This document shows positions 51,907-61,924 of a stretch of DNA of 64,000 nt, in pieces (position 1 is the stretch's first letter; the number at the start of each line of letters is the position of its first letter). The stretch lies in NCBI GenBank assembly GCA_947632045.1, contig CANRNQ010000008.1, forward strand, positions 1 through 64,000, in the 5' to 3' direction. The position numbers were made by a program, and so were the translations under genes. Source of the DNA: an uncultured Clostridia bacterium. Lineage in GTDB: Bacteria; Bacillota; Clostridia; Oscillospirales; Acutalibacteraceae. Under the pieces are notes generated by a model. It ran no database searches. It was not told the origin of the DNA and worked only from the letters and a program-made list of their open reading frames with translations.

Positions 51907-54603
51907 TTATGCGGCGGATGTTGTGGGAACCGTGTTAAAATCCACGGAGAATGACATGTCCGCGCTCAATTCGTCTTCGTAGACAGCGGAAGCGCGATAT
52001 TCGTCGCCGCGCTGGAACCCATATACGACCGCGACTTTTGTTCCCGGATACAGGTATCCCTGAGCGACATTGTTTTTGTCATGAGTCAGATACATTGCCG
52101 TTATACCGCCCTGTGGGGACCGCATTATTATCGTTCCCGCCCAAACGTAATCGTCCGGAACGTTTGTCGCGCTGAGAGTAAGCTTTACGGCTCCGTCGGG
52201 GCGGTCATAGCCGTCCCATGAGGTGGTGTCGTTTTCAAGATGCGCCGCGTCAAATATAGAGTTTACGGCGTCGAGCTTGTCGGCAAAGCCGAGTCGCTTC
52301 ATTGAATACCTGACCATCTCTGCGATCTCTTTAAATTCGCTTAAAGGAGCAAGCGTGTATATGGTGTTCTTCCATATTCTGAAGTTGTCCTCAAGGCTTA
52401 TTCCGTTTTGAGTCATCTGATAGCAGGTGTAGGAGAGAACCGAGTTGTTTGTATGCGTACCGCCGCGGTCGTCGATATTATTGCCGTCGGTGTATAGGGA
52501 ATTCATCGAGTAGTAAACATCGCCTATATACTCGGGCTGATGATAGCTGTGCGGATTTGCCATGCAGCGCACCGGCGAGCCGGACTCCTCACCCAAAAGC
52601 CAGGTTTCCATATCCGCGTTTTCGGGGTCGATAGTCATTTCGATCAGGTTTCCGAAAATATCGCCGTATGACTCCTCGATAACTCCCGTATTATTAGCAT
52701 ATGTTCCCGCGCAGTTGTACGAGTTCCTTATCGCGTGTCCGTACTCGTGCGCCGCCGTATCAATGGCGATGCTGACGTCCGTTTTACCGAACTCGAAGCA
52801 GCCGAAGCCGCCCGTATTTGAAACATAGCACGCGCCCGAGCTCTCTTGTCCGGCGGCGATATAGCCGTAGCCGACGGCGAGCGGAATACCCATGCCGTCT
52901 ATCGAGGTTATACCGTGCGCCTTGTAAGCGTCGTAAACCCTTCTCATGTTTTCAAAAACGGTGACGAGAATGGGGTCGGCGCTGTCGATTCCGTCAAAAT
53001 GGTACGGATATACGCCAAGCAGAATATCCTTATCCGTGTCGTATGAGGTTTCGGTATCGATGCAGATTATTTTACGCTCTGTATCGACAAAGTAGTATCC
53101 GTCGCTGTCATGTGCGACAGGCAGCTCGACGGTTTTGTTAAAGCGGTCGGTGAAGGTCATATTTTGAGTTTCAACATTAAAGTAAACGTCGTTGTCATAT
53201 GCGTCGCTGTCGTAGTCGTCTATGCTTGAAACGGATAACGTGTCGAACACCTCTCCCGTTTTGGCGTTTATATAAATTTTCAGATATGCGTTCTCTGTTT
53301 CCGAGGAAGCGTTTGATTTCAGGTAGAACACCCAGCAGACGGCAAGATCACCGTTTTTATGTATAACGGGATTCTGCGCGTCGTAAGCGAGATTATAGCC
53401 GTTCTGTTCGCAGTAATTTTCGGCGATTTCCTTTGCCTTATTCTGGGATACCTTAATGTCGTCCTCCGAAAGCTCCGCCATTGTCGCGTCGGGGTCTATC
53501 GAGCTTGAAAGGCAGAGAGTGTTGCCGTCCTTGTCAACGCCTATCTTTATGAATGCGTTAGACACTACCGCAAGACCCTGAACCTGCTCGAAGGTGTAAT
53601 AAGTGTCGCCGTTTTCGGCAACGTAGGTCTTTGCGGGATTTACCGCTATACCATTTACATTCAGAAGTGTCTTAACCGCTTGGAGGGAGCTTATTGCAGT
53701 CTCCAAGTTGGTGACCTTGTAGTCAGTGTATCGCCCGTTTATGAACGACACCTCGTTTGAATCCCTGTACCTGAGAATGGTCGCGTCGCCGTTGTTGAGA
53801 GCCTTTATATCAGCCTCCGTGTTGTCGTGTATCTCCGGCTGTTCGGGGAATTCCACCGTAAGGGTAACCGTTACCGTTTCACTGCCGAATTTAAGCTCCA
53901 GCTTGTCCTCTATAACGGTATATGCGCTTTCGTCGGCGGCTTTCGCGCTCAGCATCGGCATTGATACCGCCAAAACGGACGAGGCGAGGGTGAAGCAGAG
54001 CATAATGGACATCATGCGCCTGTTCTTTTTTACTATTACAAGGACAGCCGAGGCTGAAACGAGAAGTACGGCGATGAGCAGTGCAATCACACCGAAGAAC
54101 GAATCGTCGCCCGTGTCAATGGTGCTCTGCTGTACGGTCTTGCCGTCCGTTACGGTCGTGCCGCCGGGTTTGCTGTTATCGGACGGAGACGTTGACGGCT
54201 GAGTCGGTTCGGGGTTTGTCGCCGCACCTTCCGTGGCAGGTTCCGTCGCGGCGGGTGTCGTGTCGGAGGCGGCCTCCGACTTCAGGGAAATGTTAGCCGT
54301 CAGGCTGTCGCTCTGCTCGGATTTAAGCGAAACGCCGGTTTTCTGAGTGTCGCCGGAAAGCTCCGCGTTGTCGGAAACCGAGAGCTTGTAGTTTACGCCG
54401 TCTATGTCGTAATAGTTGGCGTTCTTGACCGTTGCGGTGACGGTCGCCCCGCTGTCGGTTTGAGAGTCTGCGGTGACCTCGCCGCTGATTCCGTAGGATA
54501 CCGTCGCGGCTGACGCCGTGGACATACCCGCGAAGAGCATAACGGAAACGAGAAGCAGAGAGGCTGTGAGCTTAGCCAGTTTTGATTTTGCTTTTTTCGT
54601 CAT
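51907..54603 (-). CDS. M4 (thermolysin-family) metalloprotease fused to a surface-anchor module, copy B
   Basis: 898 residues with the same layout as copy A. The first approximately 330 residues are almost identical between copies; the protease halves have diverged. The active site is intact: AAHEYGHAIR, EESYGDIFGN and GGTHTNNSV (the usual Val is Thr here). The linker is shorter by about 10 residues. Sequence identity confined to the 5' third suggests recent gene conversion or strong constraint on the anchor part. Confidence 0.88.
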   Translation of the reverse strand: MTKKAKSKLAKLTASLLLVSVMLFAGMSTASAATVSYGISGEVTADSQTDSGATVTATVKNANYYDIDGVNYKLSVSDNAELSGDTQKTGVSLKSEQSDSLTANISLKSEAASDTTPAATEPATEGAATNPEPTQPSTSPSDNSKPGGTTVTDGKTVQQSTIDTGDDSFFGVIALLIAVLLVSASAVLVIVKKNRRMMSIMLCFTLASSVLAVSMPMLSAKAADESAYTVIEDKLELKFGSETVTVTLTVEFPEQPEIHDNTEADIKALNNGDATILRYRDSNEVSFINGRYTDYKVTNLETAISSLQAVKTLLNVNGIAVNPAKTYVAENGDTYYTFEQVQGLAVVSNAFIKIGVDKDGNTLCLSSSIDPDATMAELSEDDIKVSQNKAKEIAENYCEQNGYNLAYDAQNPVIHKNGDLAVCWVFYLKSNASSETENAYLKIYINAKTGEVFDTLSVSSIDDYDSDAYDNDVYFNVETQNMTFTDRFNKTVELPVAHDSDGYYFVDTERKIICIDTETSYDTDKDILLGVYPYHFDGIDSADPILVTVFENMRRVYDAYKAHGITSIDGMGIPLAVGYGYIAAGQESSGACYVSNTGGFGCFEFGKTDVSIAIDTAAHEYGHAIRNSYNCAGTYANNTGVIEESYGDIFGNLIEMTIDPENADMETWLLGEESGSPVRCMANPHSYHQPEYIGDVYYSMNSLYTDGNNIDDRGGTHTNNSVLSYTCYQMTQNGISLEDNFRIWKNTIYTLAPLSEFKEIAEMVRYSMKRLGFADKLDAVNSIFDAAHLENDTTSWDGYDRPDGAVKLTLSATNVPDDYVWAGTIIMRSPQGGITAMYLTHDKNNVAQGYLYPGTKVAVVYGFQRGDEYRASAVYEDELSADMSFSVDFNTVPTTSAA

Positions 54604-54977
54604 GTTTCTTTGATCATCCTTTCACAGTTAATAAAAAATTCGCAGTATCACGAGCCTTTTGGACGTGACGCCACGGTAAAATAATAACATAATTTTAATA
54701 TTTGGTCAATATTATGAAGGCTTTCGTGCTGTTTTTAGGCAGAGAAAAAATAATAGAAAAATATTGTGGATAATGAACAATGTGTAGCCGTAATATATAT
54801 ATATATATATATTGCGGTATAATATCAACCATAAGCCTTTTCTATAAGCTCTCTTGTACAACAATCCACTCGGTAAGATTAAAAAAGCAGAGAACCGCTG
54901 CCATTATTTTTAGCGGCGATAAAAAGAATGAAAATACAAAACGGCTGCGCAATCTTAAAACAACGCAGCCGTATAGA
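54604..54977 (-). promoter_or_regulatory. Leader of M4 copy B and terminator of infB
   Basis: The part up to about 54,850 duplicates the copy-A upstream region, with a TA-dinucleotide run at 54,798-54,812. The terminator of infB lies at 54,925-54,972: ACGGCTGCG / CGCAGCCGT then TTTTGTATTTT on the minus strand. The rbfA gene that often follows infB is missing. Confidence 0.7.
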
Positions 54978-57383
54978 TCAATCTCTGTATTCTTCGATTT
55001 CAAATACCTCAAACACGTCGCCCTCTTTAAGGTCGTTAAAGCGTTCAAGCCCGATTCCACATTCGTAGCCGGCGGCTACCTCCTTGACGGAATCCTTGAA
55101 CCTTTGAAGCGAGGATATTGTGTCCTCGGCGATAACTATGCTGTCGCGCACAACGCGAACCCCGGCGTTTCTCGCAACCTTTCCGGAAAGCACATAGCTT
55201 CCGGCGATAAAGCCGACATTCTTCACCTTTATGACGTTTCTGCACTCGGCGCGGCCTATCTCTACCTCTCGCGTCTTTGGCGCGAGCATTCCCTTCATTG
55301 CGGACTCTATCTCCTCTATGCAGTCGTAGATGACCCTGTAAAGGCGCATATCAACGCCGTCACGCTTTACGTTTTCAGCCGCAACAGCGTCGGGACGCAC
55401 GTTAAATCCGACGATTATCGCGGACGACGCCGACGCAAGCATTACGTCGGACTCGTTTATCGCGCCCACTCCGCCGTGGATAATATTTACCCTTACCTCG
55501 TCGTTAGAGAGCTTTTCGAGCGACTGCTTCACGGCCTCTACCGAGCCCTGAACGTCGGCCTTTACTATTATCTTAAGCTCCTTTATCTCGCCGAGCTTCA
55601 TCTGGTCGAAAAGATTATCGAGCGTTACCTTTGTCTGCTTTGAGAACTGCTCCTCTTTAATACGGTTCTTTCTCTGCTCCACAAGCTCTCTCGCAAGGCG
55701 CTCGTCGGATACAGCGTTGAATATATCGCCGCCGACCGGCGCGTCGTCAAGTCCGGTTATCTCGACCGGTATCGAGGGGCCGGCCTCCTTTACTCTTTCG
55801 CCCTTGTCGTTAGTCATAGCCCTGACTCTGCCGACGGACGTGCCGGCAACCACTATATCGCCGACCCTGAGCGTGCCGTTTTGGACGAGCATGGTCGCTA
55901 TCGGGCCTCTGCCCTTATCGAGCCTTGCCTCTATGACGGTACCCTTTGCGCTTCTGTCGGGATTGGCCTTTAGCTCCTTCATATCGGCCACAAGGGTAAC
56001 CATTTCAAGCAGCTCCGGTATGCCCTCCTTGGTCTTTGCCGAAACCGGAATACACGGCACGTCGCCGCCCCATTCCTCCGGTACAAGCTCGTACTCTGTG
56101 AGCTGCTGCTTTACGTTCTCGGGGTTTGCCCCCGGCTTATCCATTTTATTTATCGCAACTATTATAGATACATTCGCCGCTTTAGCGTGGTTTATCGCCT
56201 CTACCGTCTGCGGCATTATGCCGTCGTCCGCCGCAACTACAAGTATCGCTATATCGGTCACCTGAGCTCCTCTCGCCCTCATTGTGGTGAAGGCCTCGTG
56301 ACCCGGCGTGTCAAGGAAGGTTATGTCCCTGTCGTTTACCTTCACCCGATAAGCTCCTATATGCTGAGTGATTCCTCCTGCCTCGCCCGAGGTGACGTTT
56401 GAATGTCTTATAGCGTCGAGCAGCGAGGTCTTGCCATGGTCAACGTGACCCATAACTACAACTACCGGCGCCCTTGAGATAAGGTTGTCGTCGTCGTCCT
56501 CGCTGTCGTCGATTATCCTCTCCTCGATAGTAACAACGACCTCTTTCTCGACCTTTGCGTGAAATTCCATTGAAACAAGCGCCGCCGTATCGTAGTCTAT
56601 AACGTCGTTCACCGCTGCCATTGTGCCCATCATCATAAGCTTTTTAATGACCTCGGCGGCGGTCGCTTTAAGGCGCAGCGCAAGCTCGCCCACCGTTATC
56701 TCGTCGGGTATTGTAACGGTTATCGGCTTTGCCTTTCTCTCGGCGGCTATCCGCTTGAGCCTCTCCTGCTCTGTTTCCCTCTTGCCGCTCTTCTGCTTTC
56801 CGCGCCGCTGAGAGCGCTGGTTTATCTTCTGCTTTTGAACCGTGTTCTCGTTTCTTATCTTCTCTGACGCAAGACGGTCGTATTTTTCGTTGTATCTTTC
56901 GATATCAACGACGGCCGCGCGCGTGTCGATAACCCTTTTTTCTCTCTTTCTCGGCTGTATCGGCTCGGGCAGCTGCTCCTTTGCCTTGCTCTCCGGAGTC
57001 TGCGCTGCTTCCTGCTGTCTGTCCGCCTTTAATTCCCTGTTGTTTTTGCTGTCTTTGGCCTGCTTTTGCTGTTTTTTGTCGGCTTCGGCCTGCTTATTGC
57101 CATCGGCGCTGCCTTTTGTCGACTTGTTCTCGCTCTCGCGAGCCTGCTCCTTTTCAAGCCTGCTCTCTTCGATAGCCTTATCTCTTTGGGCAAAATACAG
57201 GTCAAAGCTCTCGAGCGCGTTCTTTTGAGTGTAGTAATCGAATACTACGTCAAGCTCATCCTCGGTGAGCGCAGTCATATGCTTTTTTGTGTCGCCGAAA
57301 TATTTTTTTAAAAGCTCGACAACCTCCTTGCTGGGAACATCAAAATCCTTTGCGACCTCATGAACTCTGTATTTAATTAACAT
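54978..57383 (-). CDS. infB: Translation initiation factor IF-2
   Basis: 801 residues: the N-terminal IF2_N segment, a charged linker rich in Lys/Glu/Gln, then the GTPase with [23 protein letters not shown] and NKMDKPG, and C-terminal domains for initiator tRNA. It brings fMet-tRNA to the 30S subunit. GGGGAGG lies ten bases before ATG 57383, which gives the usual MLIKYRVHE start. Confidence 0.97.
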   Translation of the reverse strand: MLIKYRVHEVAKDFDVPSKEVVELLKKYFGDTKKHMTALTEDELDVVFDYYTQKNALESFDLYFAQRDKAIEESRLEKEQARESENKSTKGSADGNKQAEADKKQQKQAKDSKNNRELKADRQQEAAQTPESKAKEQLPEPIQPRKREKRVIDTRAAVVDIERYNEKYDRLASEKIRNENTVQKQKINQRSQRRGKQKSGKRETEQERLKRIAAERKAKPITVTIPDEITVGELALRLKATAAEVIKKLMMMGTMAAVNDVIDYDTAALVSMEFHAKVEKEVVVTIEERIIDDSEDDDDNLISRAPVVVVMGHVDHGKTSLLDAIRHSNVTSGEAGGITQHIGAYRVKVNDRDITFLDTPGHEAFTTMRARGAQVTDIAILVVAADDGIMPQTVEAINHAKAANVSIIVAINKMDKPGANPENVKQQLTEYELVPEEWGGDVPCIPVSAKTKEGIPELLEMVTLVADMKELKANPDRSAKGTVIEARLDKGRGPIATMLVQNGTLRVGDIVVAGTSVGRVRAMTNDKGERVKEAGPSIPVEITGLDDAPVGGDIFNAVSDERLARELVEQRKNRIKEEQFSKQTKVTLDNLFDQMKLGEIKELKIIVKADVQGSVEAVKQSLEKLSNDEVRVNIIHGGVGAINESDVMLASASSAIIVGFNVRPDAVAAENVKRDGVDMRLYRVIYDCIEEIESAMKGMLAPKTREVEIGRAECRNVIKVKNVGFIAGSYVLSGKVARNAGVRVVRDSIVIAEDTISSLQRFKDSVKEVAAGYECGIGLERFNDLKEGDVFEVFEIEEYRD

Positions 57384-57706
57384 AAAATGCATTCCTCCCC
57401 ATTATCTTTGCCCGAAAGCTCCATAATCTTTTTCGCAAAGCCCGCGTCGCATATACTTAATACGGCGCAAAGCTTTCCAAGTGAAACGCCTAATTCTTCT
57501 TTGCTGTAATCAAGAGTTATCGCCCTTACGCCGCACTCATTAGCGACATTTAAAATATCTCTGCGCGTTCTTTTTGATATATCGCTCGCAAAGGCCACGA
57601 GCTTCGCCTCGCCTTTTAACACGGATTCCCTTACGGGGTCGCAGCCTATCGCCGCCTTGCCGGCTCTGCGGCACAGTCCAAGCAGAGATAAAAGTCTGTC
57701 ATTCAA
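57377..57706 (-). CDS. ylxQ: L7Ae-family ribosomal-like protein YlxQ
   Basis: 109 residues with [14 protein letters not shown] and an L7Ae/L30e fold ([11 protein letters not shown], later [14 protein letters not shown]). The family binds kink-turn RNAs. It overlaps both rnpM and infB by a few bases, so translation is coupled. Confidence 0.9.
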   Translation of the reverse strand: MNDRLLSLLGLCRRAGKAAIGCDPVRESVLKGEAKLVAFASDISKRTRRDILNVANECGVRAITLDYSKEELGVSLGKLCAVLSICDAGFAKKIMELSGKDNGEECILC

Positions 57707-58001
57707 TGTGCCTCAGCTCCTCCTCTATTGCGTCAAAGACCTCGCCCGGTATTTTGCACGAAAACGCTCTTTCAAAACGCCTCGCCTTTTTTGCAAGGCG
57801 AATACAATCGGCGTTTCTGCAAACATACGCCCCTCTGCCGGCTTTTTTTCCGGTGAGGTCAAGGCTTACGCTTCCCTGAGAGATCACGTTGCCGTCGTCA
57901 TCCTTGACGTCAGGCGCTTTGACCACTCTGACGAGCTCTTTTTTCGGCTTCATTTCGCCGCAGCCCGTGCATTTTCGCATGGGAATCTTTTTTTGACGCA
58001 T
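57699..58001 (-). CDS. rnpM: YlxR/RnpM RNA-binding protein
   Basis: 100 residues with the DUF448 pattern RKCTGCGEMKPKKELVRVV and GRGAYVCRNADCI, a small fold that has been linked to RNase P modulation. ATG 58001 has GGGG upstream; the longer ORF-track start reads into nusA. Confidence 0.9.
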   Translation of the reverse strand: MRQKKIPMRKCTGCGEMKPKKELVRVVKAPDVKDDDGNVISQGSVSLDLTGKKAGRGAYVCRNADCIRLAKKARRFERAFSCKIPGEVFDAIEEELRHIE

Positions 58002-58029
58002 ATTGTTTTCGCCCCTTTGACGTATATTA

Positions 58030-59283
58030 TTACTCGGTGACCTCGTCTTCGTTTTCCTCAAACAGCTCGTCTTCGTCGAGCATCTCGTCCTCATAAAGCT
58101 CTTCGTCTTCGTCGAGCATCTCGTCCTCGCCGAGCTCTTCGCTCTCGACTATTTCTTCGGATATATCATCCTCGGCGTTTTCATCGTCCGGCTCTGTCGT
58201 CTTACCCTTTTCGCTAAACAGATCGTCGTCCTCTTCGCCATAGAATCCGCTTTCGGGTCTTATGTCTATCTTCCAACCCGTGAGCCTTGCTGCGAGCCTT
58301 GCGTTTTGACCCCTGTTGCCGATAGCGAGCGAAAGCTGCCCGTCGGGCACGCTCACCCTGCACGCTCTTGAGCCGTCGTTTGCTACCGTGACGCTGACTA
58401 CCGTAGCCGGTGAAAGAGCCGCCGCGATAAATTTGGCGGGGTCCTCGTCGTATTCTATTATATCTATCTTTTCGCCGCCGAGCTCGTTTACTATGGCGCC
58501 GACCCTTGCGCCCTTTGCGCCTATGCAAGCGCCGACCGCGTCAACATCCTTATCCTTGCTGCAAACCGCAAGCTTTGTTCTTGAGCCCGCCTCTCTGGAA
58601 ACCGACTTGATCTCTACCGTGCCGTCGTAAATCTCCGGCACCTCCGCCTCGAAAAGGCGCTTTACAAAATCTGGGTGGGTTCTTGAAATTATCGCCCTCG
58701 GACCCCTTTCGCTGTCCTGAACATCGGCTATATATACCTTGATGTGGTCGCCCTCGGTAAAGGTTTCATTTCCGACCTGTTCTCCGCGCGGAAGCACCGC
58801 CTCCGCCTTGCCTATTCTAAGCGTAACAGCGCCGCTTCTTTGATCCACTCTCTCTACGACCGCAGTTACAAGCTCCTGATTTTTACTCTGGAACTCTTGA
58901 AGCATCTGTCCCTTTTCGCCGTCGCGTATTCCCTGGCGGATTATACTTCTCGACGTGTTTATTGCTATTCTGCCAAACTCCTTTGGGTCGAGCTTAAAGC
59001 CGACCTTGTCGCCTATGTTGTAATCTGCGCTCATCTCCCGCGCCTGTTCAAGCGAGATCTCGCTGTTTGGGTCAAAGACCTCTTCGACTACCTCCTTATT
59101 GAGATAAACGTCGAAGTCCTCCTTTTCCTTGTCGATAACGACTGTGACGTCCTCGTTTCCCCCATAGGTATTCTTGCAGGCTACAACAATAGCCCTCTGA
59201 ATTTGAGAAAGCATATAGTCAACCGATATTCCTCTCTCCTTTTCAAGCTGCGTGAGAGCCGCGTATAATTCCTTCGTATCCAT
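58030..59283 (-). CDS. nusA: Transcription termination/antitermination protein NusA with acidic tail
   Basis: The N-terminal domain, S1 domain and two KH domains are complete (GACIGAKGARVGAIVNELGGE, AIGNRGQNARLAARLTGW). It regulates pausing, termination and antitermination. After the KH domains comes an extra tail of about 65 residues, almost wholly Glu and Asp (DEDEELYEDEMLDEDE), with no alpha-helical acidic repeats of the E. coli type. Such tails can regulate RNA binding by mimicry. Confidence 0.95.
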   Translation of the reverse strand: MDTKELYAALTQLEKERGISVDYMLSQIQRAIVVACKNTYGGNEDVTVVIDKEKEDFDVYLNKEVVEEVFDPNSEISLEQAREMSADYNIGDKVGFKLDPKEFGRIAINTSRSIIRQGIRDGEKGQMLQEFQSKNQELVTAVVERVDQRSGAVTLRIGKAEAVLPRGEQVGNETFTEGDHIKVYIADVQDSERGPRAIISRTHPDFVKRLFEAEVPEIYDGTVEIKSVSREAGSRTKLAVCSKDKDVDAVGACIGAKGARVGAIVNELGGEKIDIIEYDEDPAKFIAAALSPATVVSVTVANDGSRACRVSVPDGQLSLAIGNRGQNARLAARLTGWKIDIRPESGFYGEEDDDLFSEKGKTTEPDDENAEDDISEEIVESEELGEDEMLDEDEELYEDEMLDEDELFEENEDEVTE

Positions 59284-59330
59284 TTTCTCATTCTCCCTTT
59301 CCGTATGAGATATAAAAGTATTGCTGTATA

Positions 59331-59804
59331 TTACATATCAAAGTCATCGAGCTTTATATATACCGTATCCTTTTTTGCTATATCATAAAGCTCGCCGTCT
59401 ACGTTTATTTTCACGCTTGCCTTGTCGCTTTTCTCAAGCACTCCGGAAAATTCCTTGCCGCAGCCCTCGATTGGTCTTATCATCTTTACAAGCACAGGGC
59501 TGCCGATAAATTCACGGAAATGCTCCTCGGTTCTGAGCTCTCTTTCCACCCCCGGAGATGAAACCTCGAGGCAGTAGCTTTGAGAGATCGGATCGGCGTC
59601 GTCGAGCGGCTGATCTATGGCTCGGCTGACCGTTTCGCAGTCGTCTATCGTTATTCCGTTTTCGCTGTCGATAAATATGCGCAGATAATACTCCGCGCCC
59701 TCCTTGACAAAGCGAACGTCCCAAAGCTTGAGCCCCAGTTCTTCTATTATGGGCTTTACGACGGCTGTTACCGTTTCGACCGTATTTCCGCCCTTTTTGG
59801 CCAT
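59331..59804 (-). CDS. rimP: Ribosome maturation factor RimP
   Basis: 157 residues: LGLKLWDVRFVKEGAEYYLRI, the CETVSRAID segment and LEVSSPGVERELR, all family hallmarks. It assists 30S assembly. AAGGAGG precedes ATG 59804; the longer reading starts within the leader hairpin. It heads the nusA-infB operon. Confidence 0.95.
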   Translation of the reverse strand: MAKKGGNTVETVTAVVKPIIEELGLKLWDVRFVKEGAEYYLRIFIDSENGITIDDCETVSRAIDQPLDDADPISQSYCLEVSSPGVERELRTEEHFREFIGSPVLVKMIRPIEGCGKEFSGVLEKSDKASVKINVDGELYDIAKKDTVYIKLDDFDM

Positions 59805-59830
59805 AGGAAACACCTCCTTAAAGATCGTTC

Positions 59831-59865
59831 CAAACAGAAAGGAGCGGGTTCGTTTCCCACTCCTT
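59831..59865 (-). promoter_or_regulatory. Leader hairpin of the rimP-infB operon
   Basis: AAGGAGTGGG/CCCGCTCCTT (10 bp with one wobble) followed by TTCTGTTTGG on the minus strand lies between the promoter area and the rimP ribosome site. The stem contains a second Shine-Dalgarno-like AAGGAG. It may be an attenuator or autoregulatory site. Confidence 0.5.
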
Positions 59866-60040
59866 AAAGATTTTGCTATACTCAACATTGCTTATTATAC
59901 CACGCTGCGGAAATTTATGCAAGCATTATTTTTGTTCAGGCGAAAAGAGCTGCGATTTTAGGTTTAACAAGTCGGGCGCGGTGCTTTTGGCGGCTGAGCT
60001 GCCGCATTTTCCCGCTTTTGCTTTGTGCGGAAGGGGCTTG

Positions 60041-60174
60041 TTCGGGCGGCGACCGGCGCGTTTCCGCCGCAGGCGGAAACGCGCAAAAACGCGGCTGCGC
60101 ACATACACGAGCAGAGAAAGCCCTACCCTGCCGCGTTTTTCAGCGCGGCTGCGCCGCGCGGGTCGCCGCCCGAA
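60041..60174 (+). repeat. Nested palindromic repeat, copy 7
   Basis: Outer stem TTCGGGCGGCGACC/GGTCGCCGCCCGAA; variable arm GCGCGTTTCCGCC..GGCGGAAACGCGC; inner stem AAAAACGCGG/CCGCGTTTTT; GC arm GCGCGGCTGCGCCGCGC. AAGGGG/CCCCTT and GCTGCCGCA/TGCGGCAGC add outer pairs. It lies between rimP and the GH13 gene. Confidence 0.88.
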
Positions 60175-60256
60175 CCCCTTCGCGCCCAATGTGACTGCGA
60201 CAATCAGTGCGGCAGCCCCCTGTCGCGCGCTGCATACTTGCTGTATTTCCTCTATA

Positions 60257-61807
60257 TCATCTTGTCCTTAATATCACCATCGACTGCGCGCCAAGCTCTA
60301 TCTTGCCGCCCACAATCGAAGCGGAGCCTATCTTAAACACGCTTTCCCCTGCACACTCAAGCGGCGTACACACAGCCTCGCCCTTCGGATTCACGGCTAT
60401 AATAAACGAACCGCGCCTGTATATAAACGGATACCCTCCCTTTTCGGCATATACCACCTCAAAGTCGCCGTCTGCGCCAAGCTCCGCGTTCTCCCTGCGG
60501 AGCCTTATGAGCTCCTTTACCGTTTCGTATATCGAGTCAGGTCTGCCAGTCTGGTTTTCAACCGTCGGTGCGTCCGGAGCCGTATCTATCGGAAGGTACA
60601 GCTTGTCGCTGTCCGCGTCCGAAAAGCCGAGATTTTTGCCGCCGCTCCACTGCATGGGCGTTCTTGAGCCTGTGCGGCTGAAGCCGCCCTCCTTGCTCGG
60701 CAGATTTTCTATATATCTCATTCCTATCTCGTCGCCGTAATATATAAACGGCGCCCCGGGCATCGTCAGTATCGTCGCATAGGCGAGGCGTATTGCTCGG
60801 TCGTCAAGAGTTCTCGTCATTCGCGGCACATCGTGGTTTCCGGTTATAAAGCTGATGTATCCGTTGCCGCGCGTCTTTTCAAGCGCCCTTGTATACTCCT
60901 CGGTGAATACCGTTATATCGCCCCTGCCGTCCTTGCAGTAATAGCTCTCGTCCTGCCCCGTTTCGTAGTTCATGTACCGGAACATGGTCGAATAGCCGTT
61001 GCCCCTGTGGTCAAGGTAAAAATCGCAGTGAAAGCCCGCGTCGTTTATCGCACGTTCGGGGTCGCACCATTCCGACACAAGCGCGGCTTCGGGGTATTCC
61101 GTATCGAGCATTTCCCTTATTCCGCGCCATATACGCGCGGTGGGTCTTTTGTCGTCGTCGTTCTTGACAAGGCTGTCCGCCATATCGACGCGGAAGCCAT
61201 CGCAGCCGAGGTCAAGCCAGAAGCGCATTATATCCTTGAGCGCCTCTATCGTTTTCAGACAGTCGGGGTGATCCGTCGAAAGCTGCCAGTTAGGGTGGGT
61301 TACCTTTGCAAAGCCGTAGTTCAGCGCCGGCTGCGAGCTAAAATAATTGACAAGGTAGTTTCCGTCGCGCTCGCTTATGCCGCACATGAGTCTGTACTGC
61401 GGCGGAGCCTCCCACACGCTGTCCGTCCATATATAGCGGTTTGAGTATTCGTTTTGCCCGTGCCTTTGGCTCTGTTTGAACCACTCGCACTGATCCGAGG
61501 TATGACCCGGAACAAGGTCAAGGATTATTTTTATCCCCATTTCGTGCGCCGTTTTGAACAGCTCGACAAGGTCGTCGTTCGTGCCGTATCTCGGGGCAAC
61601 CTTTTTGTAGTCGCGCACGTCGTAGCCGCCGTCCATAAACGGCGAGTCGTAGACGGGATTGAGCCATATCGCGTTGCAGCCGAGCTGCTTTACATATTCG
61701 AGCTTTTTTATTATTCCTTGAATGTCGCCTATACCGTCTCCGTTTGAATCATAAAAGGACTGTGGGTAAATTTCGTAAAAGATTGCGTTTTTTAGCCAAT
61801 CAGGCAT
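60257..61807 (-). CDS. GH13 alpha-glucosidase-type glycoside hydrolase
   Basis: 516 residues of the GH13 oligo-1,6-glucosidase/alpha-glucosidase group, without signal peptide, so cytoplasmic. Catalytic positions: the Asp in GFRVDMAD (nucleophile), the Glu in LVSEWCDP (acid/base) and the Asp in TGNHDVPR. The N-terminal IYPQSFYDSNGDGIGD calcium-type loop is also typical. It should release glucose from small alpha-glucosides; specificity cannot be read from sequence. Confidence 0.92.
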   Translation of the reverse strand: MPDWLKNAIFYEIYPQSFYDSNGDGIGDIQGIIKKLEYVKQLGCNAIWLNPVYDSPFMDGGYDVRDYKKVAPRYGTNDDLVELFKTAHEMGIKIILDLVPGHTSDQCEWFKQSQRHGQNEYSNRYIWTDSVWEAPPQYRLMCGISERDGNYLVNYFSSQPALNYGFAKVTHPNWQLSTDHPDCLKTIEALKDIMRFWLDLGCDGFRVDMADSLVKNDDDKRPTARIWRGIREMLDTEYPEAALVSEWCDPERAINDAGFHCDFYLDHRGNGYSTMFRYMNYETGQDESYYCKDGRGDITVFTEEYTRALEKTRGNGYISFITGNHDVPRMTRTLDDRAIRLAYATILTMPGAPFIYYGDEIGMRYIENLPSKEGGFSRTGSRTPMQWSGGKNLGFSDADSDKLYLPIDTAPDAPTVENQTGRPDSIYETVKELIRLRRENAELGADGDFEVVYAEKGGYPFIYRRGSFIIAVNPKGEAVCTPLECAGESVFKIGSASIVGGKIELGAQSMVILRTR

Positions 61808-61924
61808 ATTGATCCCTCCGTGTTATCTTTATTTATTGCATTGCTGGAGCTGTTTCTCGTTTTTATTCGTCCGGCAAAAATTTTTGATTGACAAAATAGT
61901 CCTTGTAAATAAAATCCGATTTAT

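Noticed and set aside
54790-54815. TA-dinucleotide run as a replication origin
   Set aside because: It is short, lacks DnaA boxes and sits in a duplicated protease leader.
54780-55643. 287-residue plus-strand ORF
   Set aside because: Most of it is antisense to infB and its start lies in an AT repeat of the M4 leader.
25256-60174. CRISPR-like interpretation of the repeated GC-rich elements
   Set aside because: Copies are kilobases apart, about 137 bp long, internally palindromic and not separated by uniform spacers; no cas genes are present.
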